64,000 nucleotides of DNA from Chloranthus sessilifolius (lineage: Eukaryota > Streptophyta > Magnoliopsida > Chloranthales > Chloranthaceae), in assembly GCA_021018995.1 (NCBI GenBank), contig CM037589.1:60462101-60526100 (forward strand), read 5' to 3'. A program made the translations under genes and the position numbers. The notes beneath the pieces are model-generated. The model did no database searches and was not told the origin of the DNA. It was given only the letters and a program-made list of their open reading frames with translations. Shown here one piece after another: positions 55,400-64,000 of the stretch. Within the stretch, counting starts at the first letter, position 1. Every line of letters starts with the position of its first letter.

Positions 55400-57020
55400 T
55401 ACTTTCTCGACTCCCTGTCTTCTTCATACAAAGTAGAAAGCTTTTTAAAAAAACGTCAGCAAAGGTCTCTCCATCTAATTGCTAACATGCAACATCTTTA
55501 AATTTCATACTTCGAAAAATTATTTACTCACTATCTCCCTCCTAGTATTTTTTGGTCTTCCCCTTCTCCTGCATAGGCTTATAAATTTAAATATTTTGTA
55601 CAAAGGTTGTTTTTGGCCTCCGATGTCCATGCCCACATAATCTCAAGTGAAATTCCTTAATTTTCTCTGTTATTGGGGCGACCCTTAAACTTACTTTTAT
55701 TTGTTCATTCCTAATCTCATCCTTGCTACTTCGTGAAGCCACCTTAGAATACATATCTCAATCACATGTACACCGTCTTCTAGTCGCTTCTTCATACCAC
55801 TCTACATCACATAATAATACAAGTTTTATTGACACTTTTTTTAAAGATAAAGTAGCCTTGTCTCCCCCCACCCAACAAAAGGAAAAAAAATTGATCACAT
55901 GACACACCACTCGCTTGCCTCCACTTGGCCCACCTTGCAATAATCTTGATTGAGAACCGTCCTCAAACCCCCTATCCAATTGTTTATAGAGTTCAATTAC
56001 CAAGATCTGTAGTACTGCGGCAACATAGGGGTTTCTATTTTGACCAGATTATCCTCCCTGCTCTCTTGCTCACTAAACTTGCACTGCATGTATCCCATAT
56101 TCATTTTGCTAATCTTCAAACACCTTACTTTAAAAGGCTTTCTTCATAGTTTCAACTTATTTTTTACTTGTTTTTCTTATAAGAAATAAATAAGAATCTT
56201 CTGGAATTATCGTATCGTGTATCGTAAGATACACTTATATTTCATGAATAAAAAGATAAAAATATAAATATATATACAAAAAAATCTACAAATTAGTAAA
56301 TGAAAAATATAACAGTTTATGATCATTTCCTTGAGATATTTAGTGTCAAAGACATCCATTCCAATATTCTATCATATGTAACATTGGAAATTAGATTTAA
56401 ATCAAATAAATTGAATAAAATAGGACACGTATTGATTCATAAAGTGTTGAGAAAAATCCATAGTCAAATAAAGTCATAAACTATTCGAAATTTCCACTAT
56501 CAAAAAGAAGCGCTATAGTTGTACAAGTGAGGTATAAGTGTATATTGTATACTCGTAGTCTATGTTTGCATATGTGTCTTTCAAGTTCCAACTTCTACTA
56601 TCAAAAGGAAATCTTGTACTTGTACAGGTATATATGTATATACTTGTTTCTTAACATTGTAAGTTTGTAACAACCAAATTTTTTTAAGAAATATATTAAA
56701 AAAAACACATGAATCTTCATTCTTAATCCCCATCCCCAATATCAACATCATCATCTTCATTATCAATTAAATCATCACCATTTTTTTCTTCTCCTCTCTC
56801 TTCCTACTTGTGTACTTTTTCTCTTCTTTCTCTTCGCTTCATTCTTTCGTTTCCTTTTTCTTGATTCATTTGATAGATACGGAGCGGTTACTTAAGGTTA
56901 GGGGTAAACAAATAATATAATCTTTTTATAATAACAAGTAAAGTTACAATCAAAAGCATATGTATCGTTTATATTGTGTCATACATATCATATCCTGTAT
57001 TGTATACACATCATATATAT

Positions 57021-57058
<38 letters not shown>

Positions 57059-57560
57059 AGGGTCTGTTCTCCAGTAACCATGTCTCATGGTTTTAGCCTT
57101 TTAGGAAATAGGTACAAGTTGTGAAATGGTATGGTTTTAGGGAATAGGTACAAGTTATGAAATGTTAAGAGTTTGAATTTGTTCGTAAAAATGGCCATGC
57201 TCAGTAGGGCCTATTAAAATCAATATTCTTAGGGAGTTAAGACTCGGGACTTGAATACTCCATATGAAATTGGTCAGTTTTGTGACCATGATTGGTGTAA
57301 AAAATGATTAACAGCCAGTACCAACTCCTGATTTATCATTTGTTCAAAATTTTCTTCATTCAGCCACTTAACTAGACATGTAACATGTTTTTACTTTGTC
57401 CAGAAAAATCCCCACCACAAAGCCTTCAAAAAACAGTAATTTCAAAATACACAAGTTTACAATATAAAATGTTTAAATAAAGGGCTATAATCTCAGAGTA
57501 GTCCTTGGGGTGAAAATTGTATACATAAATGGGATTCCTACAATGGGATTCCAAGAAAAG
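55400..57560. other. No gene recognised
   Basis: AT-rich intergenic DNA with pyrimidine-rich patches (55540-55570, 56780-56860). Short open stretches lack domains. Confidence 0.5.
57025..57056. repeat. (TA)n microsatellite
   Basis: About 15 TA units. Confidence 0.95.
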
Positions 57561-57649
57561 CTTGATTTCAAAGTCTCCCAGCTTGGATCGATTCCAAACA
57601 GGGACTTGTGGAGTCAAATGGGTACTTTTATGCTTTTTAGCTTTGTTCG

Positions 57650-58105
57650 GGAGAAGCTTTGCATGGATAATTGCAAAGAGGAGCTGATTTGGGTTTGTTC
57701 AATGGTTTCAGGGAGGGGACCGAAAGCTTTGCGATAACTCACCTTCAGTACGGTGATGATACAATTATATTTTGTGGTGTTGATCCCTCGGAGATCCAGG
57801 CAGTCACCAATATCATTTCTGTGTATGAAGCGGTCTGGGGTCAGAGGATAAATTTCCATAAATCTAGGTTGGCGGGGGTCAATATTACGCCTGATTTCTT
57901 ATCCAGCTTCGCGGAGGATTTAGGGTGTCTCCATGATAAAGTGCCCATTAGTTACCTGGGGCTACCTCTAGGGGTGGGCAAAATTAGAGCCTGCCAACGG
58001 GATCCCATTGATTCTAAGTTTTAAAAGAGGCTTGTGATTTGGAAAAGAAAAATGCTCAACTGTCGAGGTAGATTAACCCTCATAAAATTCACTTTTGTGG
58101 CGATA
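57650..58105 (+). pseudogene. L1-type LINE RT fragment with YGDD
   Basis: ITHLQYGDDTIIFCGV contains the RT catalytic box (usual YADD). Then come INFHKSRLAGVN, SYLGLPLGVGK and KRKMLNCRGRLTLIKFTFVA of the thumb. Upstream the frame is shifted near 57.7 kb and there is a stop at 58022. It ends abruptly at 58105; the downstream end of the same ORF type appears at about 58540. Confidence 0.75.
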
Positions 58106-58540
58106 TATATATATATATCCGGTGGAAAGCGGTCTCGAAAAAGCACAACATGGAAAACAGTGGATGGAATATCAAGTACACATAATGTAATGTCACCGAC
58201 ACTGAGGTGCCGTCAACAGGTAGCCTACCGAGGTGTCGTCGATGCTGGTGTTGGTAGCTGTTGTCATGAGAGAGAGAGAGAGAGAGAGAAGAGGGCTTTA
58301 TAACTTATATTAACTTTTATAACTTATTAGTTATAAAAAATTATACTTACAACTCAACAATTTTATAATATCAAAAGTATAATCCCAAAAAATCAAATAG
58401 CGGGATTAGCGATGCCATAGCGCTATCCCGCCATGGCGACGCTATAGTGTCGCTATTTAGCTATCATCATTATTTGGTTGTATATAGCGTTTCCTATCGT
58501 CATTCGTCATCACGACGTCATGGCGAGGCTATAGTGCTGC
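58106..58540. mobile_element. Insertion in the LINE, with nested TAGCG-rich hAT-type remnant
   Basis: Begins with a short (AT)n and includes (GA)n at 58267-58290. A block near 58400-58460 with GGGATTAGCGATGCCATAGC and GACGCTATAGTGTCGCTATT resembles a widespread plant hAT MITE family with self-complementary GCTATAGC words. Confidence 0.4.
58267..58290. repeat. (GA)n microsatellite
   Basis: About 11 GA units. Confidence 0.9.
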
Positions 58541-58990
58541 CTTATCAACCATGAGTGGGATAGGGTAAGTTTTGATGGAGGCAAGGAGATGTGGAACAGC
58601 ACTGCGTATGCCGTTATCTGGGCTATCAGTTTGGAAAGAAACTCTAGGGTCTTTAGAAAAATTGGTAAGCAGTGCCTTTTGGTTGTGAAGTCAGCTAGAG
58701 AATTCATTCTCAGTTGGTTCTTGATTGGTGATCGTACTCAGGGGAACTGGGAACTTCTGGCTACTACGGTTTGGGAGGAGCTGCATCTCGAGTCTTCTGT
58801 CTCCCTGCCGCGCTTATTGTGTCCTTTGCGTCTCTGGTTGACAATGTTTTCCCCTTTGGGTTTGTGAGTGCTTTATGAGTCTTTTGGGTTTTTTGCTGCT
58901 TCCTTTCGAGTAGTCTCTTGCTACCTGCCAAGTTATGGTTCTTTTCTTGTACTACCCTTTTTATGTCTTTAATATATTCTTTTATTAGAT
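58540..58990 (+). pseudogene. L1-type LINE ORF2 C-terminus and 3'UTR
   Basis: AYAVIWAISLERNSRVFRKI, preceded by an EWDRV word, is the conserved end of plant L1 ORF2 (usual ALIWTIWLERNRRIF). Open to 58866. The 3'UTR ends near TCTTTTATTAGATC without an A-tail. Probably the same insertion as the RT fragment at 57650. Confidence 0.65.
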
Positions 58991-59051
58991 CCCACAGTGA
59001 AAGCCCAAAACCCAATTTATGCCCGAATTTATTCATTAGGAAAACTACAAT

Positions 59052-59463
59052 GGGTACGGCTATTCTCACCCTTTTTCAGAGTAAGGATCACACAATTTTC
59101 CACAGACAAAAACCATTGACTGATTTGAAACAGACGATGGAGATTTTTTGTCTCAATCTTCCAAAAAACAGATCTTAAGATCATGTTGCACCTATCAAAC
59201 AGCTAGATGTTGAATCCACATAGCACACATCCCCAAAAGTGACCCAGATCATGGACAAAGTAGTTGACCTTCACTTTTAGGGACGTGTGCCATGTGGAAT
59301 CAACATCTGACCATCTGATAGGCGCGCCGTGATCTTAAGTTCTATCTTGGGAAAGATTGGAACAAAAACAATCTCCATCATCTGATTCAAATCAGTCAAT
59401 GGTTTTCGTCCCGGAAAAACTGCGTGGTCCTTACTCCGAAAAGGGGTGAGAATAGCCTTACCC
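59052..59463. mobile_element. Mutator-like MITE with about 200-bp TIRs and 9-bp target duplication
   Basis: Left arm GGGTACGGCTATTCTCACCC; right arm read inward GGGTAAGGCTATTCTCACCC. Pairing continues through ACCATTGACTGATTTGAA, GATGGAGATT and CTTAAGATCA nearly to the centre. The flanks AACTACAAT (59043-59051) and AAGTACAAT (59464-59472) match at 8 of 9. About 412 bp, no coding content. It is the best copy of the family also seen at 43535 and 61310 and as half copies at 18-21 kb. Confidence 0.85.
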
Positions 59464-59472
59464 AAGTACAAT

Positions 59473-60357
59473 TTCGATATATGATAATGAAACTAACACA
59501 TCTTGTTTCCGGCGTAGACAACATCTTATTTGATTAACTTTCATTGCCACATTAAAAACAATAAATAATTAAACGGAATAAACCAAACATAATAATAATA
59601 ATAATAATATGGGTTTTTTAAATTCCTCACTTATAGTACAGAAAATAATAAAGAACACCAATAGAAACAAAAGGCACACTTGGTAATATCATCAACACAA
59701 GAATTAAAACATAGTAATACCTTCAAATATCAAAATCCAATAAAAACAAATTTAAATTAAAAAAAAATGTAAATAAGCATAACATCATGGCACATAATGT
59801 AAGTATGTTTAAAAAACCAACCTCATTCAAGCGATTTTTAGGGCCTATGGTTTTGATCTGTCCCCAGTTATAATCATGAAACAGAGAGAAGAGAAATTTT
59901 CCTCTGCCGTAAATGTTCGTATAAAAAAACCTCACTACTATATGGCTTAGGCAAAGAATTCGAAAACTGTCAACGGTCACGTGTTGCAGCAGTGAGGTGT
60001 GCCCTAGAAACCCAGTTCGTTATTCGCGCAAATTTGGGGATAAACATAACTAAATGTCGTATATAACGGGCTGGGCCATTCGCCTTAGTCATATCCAAGC
60101 CCGGCCCTAAAGGTCAAAGGTTGATCCTTACTAGACTCACACGTGGTAGGCCCTAAATTGGCCCAAGCACTAGCCGGCTCAAAATTAGCTCCTTCACGGC
60201 AAAGAACAGCTCTTTTGTTCTCGCAGAAAACTACTTTTTATGTTTGATAACACAGCTCCCTATCCTATTTGTCTAGTGAGGAACTATTTTAAGTGATAAA
60301 ACTACTCGTTGTCTATGAAAGTTGCTTATGCTCTTATAAGAGCTAACCCAAACACAA
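59473..60357. other. No gene recognised
   Basis: AT-rich, with a short (AAT)n at 59590-59610. Nothing else. Confidence 0.5.
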
Positions 60358-60530
60358 CCTACAATGGGTGTCCACTCATGATGAGTGGACATTGCAGCCC
60401 ACATGTCCTTGTGATTGAGTGACTTCCGTGCCACGAACTTTCTATGCATGAAAATCCGTATAAGTCACTCAGTCATAAGGACATGTGAACTACAATGTTT
60501 ACTCATGATGAGTGAATAACTCTTTAAAAA
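60358..60530. mobile_element. Foldback MITE, CTACAATGGGTGTCCACTCA family
   Basis: ACATGTCCTTGTGATTGAGT and ACTCAGTCATAAGGACATGT pair around a 37-nt centre. The outer ends CTACAATG...ACTCATGATGAGTG occur on both sides. A relative lies at 62358-62500. Confidence 0.65.
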
Positions 60531-60759
60531 AGTAAAAAAACTACAATATCACCCCTTTCATTCTGAGGTGGTGGATTGATCGTACCATTTAAGCCTTTTT
60601 TTTAAGAGTTAGTCTAGACAGGGCCGGCCCTAAACTAAGGTCAGCAAAGCAAGAGCCTTGGGCCTCCAAATGCTATTTGCCCATTAAAAAATAGGGTTTA
60701 AAAAAAAAAAAAAAATTTAATTCTATATAAAGCTAAAAGGCCTCCAATTTGATTCCCTT

Positions 60760-60771
<12 letters not shown>

Positions 60772-60808
<37 letters not shown>
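60772..60808. repeat. (CT)n microsatellite
   Basis: About 18 CT units. Confidence 0.95.
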
Positions 60809-60809
<1 letters not shown>

Positions 60810-61309
60810 CAGCTCCACAATCCAGCACCTCTCTGACTCTCTCTAGACGTGAGATTTGAGAAGAAGTTGATGGGGGTGGTGGGTTACCTTATTGGACATA
60901 CACCCACATCCACAGTTAGTAATATATTTTTATATTCTTATATAATTGTATCTATTTCTGTAATCAAGGCCCAAGAGGCGGCTACCTCTTGGATCCCCAA
61001 ATTAGGTACAGTTGCTTAATATAATTTATAATTTATAATGTATAATAAAATTATATTCATCTAATTGTGTTCGAGTGGGTTGTGGGTTCAACTCTTCTCG
61101 AGTCCCATATTTATATTTTTTTTAATGAGTCATGGATCGGGTCTCAATCGGGTCGGTGCAGGTCATTGGCCGAGTCACTAGCTTCATTAGGGCAAGCCGA
61201 CCATATGTATTGACCCAGTAGATTCTCTGATACAATTTTGACTGAATCAGATTTGTTTGACCAAATCCTTTATATATAGAGAACCTCTAAACACGTCTAT
61301 GCATTCTCC

Positions 61310-61660
61310 GAAAGTGCCCACCTCCCAGACCCTTTGAAAATCATTGATTCCTTTGAATGAGATGATGGAAATGATTTTTCATACTTATCTCTCACAAAAT
61401 GGATCTTCAAATCATGGCCCACCTATCAAATGGTCAATTTTTTTCATGTGTCACAAATCTCCAAAAAATGCCCTTGAATCATATGGCACACTTCACGCTC
61501 AAATGTGATTTTATGGCAATTTTTTGGAATCTATGACAGGTTGAATCACAAACCAACAGTTTGAGAGGTGCACCATGATCTCAAGATCTATTGAGCGAAA
61601 GATATGGGTGAAAAATGATCTCCTTCATATGATTAGAATGATTCAACGATTTGATTTAAG
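61310..61660. mobile_element. Long-TIR Mutator-like MITE (foldback)
   Basis: GATCTTCAAATCATGGCCCACC and GGTGCACCATGATCTCAAGATC (quoted in part), GTGTCACAAATCTCCAAAAA and GGAATCTATGACA, face each other around ATCATATGGCACACTTCACG. Nested in the hAT-like element. Confidence 0.6.
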
Positions 61661-61770
61661 TCATTCCCTTATGCTCCCCATTGCACCCAAATAGTGTTTT
61701 GGAAGTCACATTGATTTCCACGAGATCTTGAAGGATGCTTGAGCATCCTTCATGGAGGACGGAACCAGCT

Positions 61771-61773
<3 letters not shown>

Positions 61774-61842
<69 letters not shown>

Positions 61843-61851
61843 AACACACAC
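61774..61851. repeat. Compound (TA)n-(CA)n microsatellite
   Basis: About 28 TA units, then CACA/CAAACA units. Confidence 0.95.
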
Positions 61852-62357
61852 ATTTTTATTATTAAATGATCATAACTTAAAATAGCGATTTCAGACTTGT
61901 TAGAGTTTTATTTTTTTCAAATGACCTATCAATTTTGATCTATTCGACGAGACTTATCCAATGAACCTATTTTTAAAACTTTTTGAGATTGTTAAAATAC
62001 TAAAAAATGGCAGTGAAAGATTCAATGACAGTTAAAATAATAAAAATTGTTAAAATATTATTGGTTGGGTTACTCGAACCGTCAAGTACGTTCTACCTTT
62101 TTTTTTTCTCGTTTTGGTGTTGCATTTTCTTTAATGTATACTTTCGTTAATTTGTTACTTGGATTTTCAAATTATAAACAATATAATGAAAATTTGAGAT
62201 ATTTGTAATCTAAAAGCCACTATCTAAAAGCATCGAGTATCATTTTATTTGTAAAAAAAAATATATTGTGACAATTTTTTAAAAAAAATTAATATATAAG
62301 AGGGGCCTCATTTTAAAAACTCGCTTTGGGCTCCTAAAATTTCAGGGTCAGCCCTAA

Positions 62358-62500
62358 GTTTACAATGGATGCCCACTCATCATGTGCATTAAAGCAATCC
62401 ACACATTTGTATGACTCCATATAATGTTTGTACCGACGTCTAGGAGTCTTTTGCATGTCATGCAGCCATACATAAGTTTGGACCATTGGACACTCATTGT
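62358..62500. mobile_element. Foldback MITE related to 60358
   Basis: TTTACAATGGATGCCCACTC at the left; GGACACTCATTGTAAAAC at the right, inverted. It abuts the right end of the hAT-like element. Confidence 0.5.
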
Positions 62501-62584
62501 AAAACTCTTTTTTAATGATTTTCTCAAAAAAGAATTATTTACTATAAAAAAATATAAATACTAAATTAAGTATTGTTTTATTTA

Positions 62585-62587
<3 letters not shown>

Positions 62588-62654
<67 letters not shown>
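62588..62654. repeat. (TA)n microsatellite
   Basis: About 33 TA units. Confidence 0.95.
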
Positions 62655-62659
<5 letters not shown>

Positions 62660-63700
62660 TAATTGCGAGAAGAGGACTTGCGTATGGTGAGTCCTACGGA
62701 CGGAGGGAATAATCTTTTTTAAAATGACACAAATACTCATGTTACACTCCACCATTAAAATCTCACCCATAATTGTAAAAGCTCTTTTTAAATTATGACT
62801 TTCTGTTTTTTCTTTTGTTGTTTATAAAAATCGCACCCCAAAAGGTAGCGGTTGGGTTGGGTCTTCACACAGAATTGAAAGATTTTTTTTACCGTAAAAG
62901 GTCAAAGACAATACTAAGCTTTTTATAATTTCGCAATCTTGCAAGTATGTTCTCAGAACTGTTTCTTTTTAATCCTTATTGGCCTTCTTCTTCTCCTATT
63001 TTCTTATACTTTTAATATTTTTCTTCGTACATTGTTTGCTTCAGATCTGCAATGGACATGTCCAAACTGCTGTGACATTCATAATTTTTTTTCTTTATAA
63101 GTGGTACCCTCAAATTTCCTCTTTTATGTGTGTTGTTGATTTTATCTTTTCTTGTTACTCCACACACTCACTCTGCTTAACAAATTTATCTCAACTTCAT
63201 GCACATGCTTTTCTAGTCACTTTTTTGTTGCCCAATATTTTACGTAATATAATATTATTTTGTGATTTTTTAACCAATTTGTGAGCTCCTTAATAGTTGT
63301 GGACTTTGTAAAATTTGATCATTTTGAAATGAGATTGACCCCCTCGATGCCCTAGGTGCACAACTTTGGTATCTAAGATCAACTGGAGAGAGACAAACAT
63401 TTACGAAAGCATGATAAATGTCCACTAAATTAGTCAAACTTTGGCAGATGCACAATTATATATGAGCATGCAAATTAGTGAAATTAGAAGCTTCACCTGC
63501 TAATTTGATAGTACACTGGTTTAATTCCAGCTTAACTTTAACAAAGGCAAAAATATAAAACAAAAAAAAAACCAACCTCTCATGAGGAAGTTTAGTGTAG
63601 GACTTAGTCGGGTGCTCTAAGAAACCAAATACCCCATTAGAAAAAATAAAAAATTATTTCCTGAAATTACCTTCTATGCATCAAGCTGGACTTGTAGCCA
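62660..63700. other. No gene recognised
   Basis: AT-rich. The 101-codon frame at 62979-63284 is phenylalanine/serine-rich from T-rich DNA and lacks a domain. Confidence 0.5.
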
Positions 63701-63987
63701 CGAAAAGCACCAACATTTTGAAAAATTGCGGTTAAATCCTGAACTTTTGAAATCTTTAATTACTCACAAATTTTCAAGAAGTCTTGACTATTTGAAAAAG
63801 TGGCGAAAATCATGACTAATTCTCAAATATTTTAATGAATAGGGATTTCTAAATATTTCTTTCAATATATTTATATTTTCGTACCTTTTAATTTTTATTC
63901 TTCTCAAATTTGTTCCGAACTTTCTGATTTTTTAATTTCTTTGAATGTACCGACTTATTTCGCGAACCTCAACTTGTGGTGACTATG
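63700..63987 (-). mobile_element. Possible hairpin MITE family copy E
   Basis: Ends CTTGTGGTGACTATGG, like the outer TIR of copy A (CTTTTGTGACTATGG). The interior resembles copy D inverted. Left boundary unclear. Confidence 0.3.
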
Positions 63988-64000
63988 GTTATGTTAAAGT

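Larger units (their letters stand above)
60619..62356. mobile_element. hAT-like non-autonomous element, CAGGGCCGGCCCT end
   Basis: Left CAGGGCCGGCCCTAA; right, read outward, TAGGGCTGACCCT (10 of 13 alike). The flanks AGTCTAGA and AGTTTACA match at 6 of 8. Subterminal TTGGGCCTCCAAAT and TTTGGGCTCCTAAAAT face each other. About 1.74 kb, no transposase seen. It contains (CT)n, a Mutator-like MITE and a (TA)n-(CA)n run. Confidence 0.55.

Noticed and set aside
62979-63284. 101-codon hydrophobic frame as a membrane protein
   Set aside because: Phenylalanine-rich translation of T-rich DNA. No conserved motif and no neighbouring exons.

Overview
The window looks like intergenic DNA from a repeat-rich flowering-plant nuclear genome. 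The evidence is initiator-Met (TGGTATCAGAGCC) primer sites, chromodomain Ty3/gypsy elements, Ty1/copia elements, L1-type LINEs with a C-terminal RNase H, many small Mutator-like and hAT-like TIR elements, long (TA)n runs, and one plant-type gene with GT-AG introns. I cannot name the species.

Layout. 1-11.1 kb is a nest: the 3' end of one chromovirus (1-1539), then a Ty1/copia fossil split by a complete-length but broken minus-strand chromovirus (2335-8934, LTRs about 0.92 kb). 11.4-13.0 kb holds a LINE 3' part and a hairpin MITE. 13.5-14.4 kb is the end of a gag-bearing LTR element with a 183-bp palindrome in its LTR. 15-17.3 kb has a LINE scrap and possible decayed host exons. 18.6-25.5 kb is mostly small TIR elements in anonymous AT-rich DNA. 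25.5-31.8 kb holds LTR sequence of one non-autonomous family in both orientations, including a young element (26394-31820) full of internal tandem repeats. 31.8-34.3 kb is AT-rich. 34613-35888 is a Pack-MULE-like element with a perfect 9-bp target duplication that carries a decayed glycine-rich RNA-binding protein copy. 36191-41557 is a complete-length broken Ty1/copia element flanked by CTCTA. 41.8-47.3 kb is a duplicated low-copy segment spread apart by TIR elements and a 5'-truncated LINE.

The one gene I regard as intact is on the minus strand, 51975 down to 47334. Three exons (51762-51975, 51212-51316, 47334-48046) join in phase to 343 codons, encoding a plant-type protein with one hydrophobic N-terminal segment, a small Cys/His cluster and a long coiled coil. 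Its first intron is mostly a hairpin MITE and its second carries two further TIR elements, one ending 40 nt from the 3' splice site. 52.7-64 kb is again LINE fragments, MITEs and simple repeats. There is no operon-like or defence-like gene cluster. The interest lies in transposon biology: gene capture, MITE colonisation of introns, a stem-loop MITE family and LTRs built from palindromes and tandem arrays.
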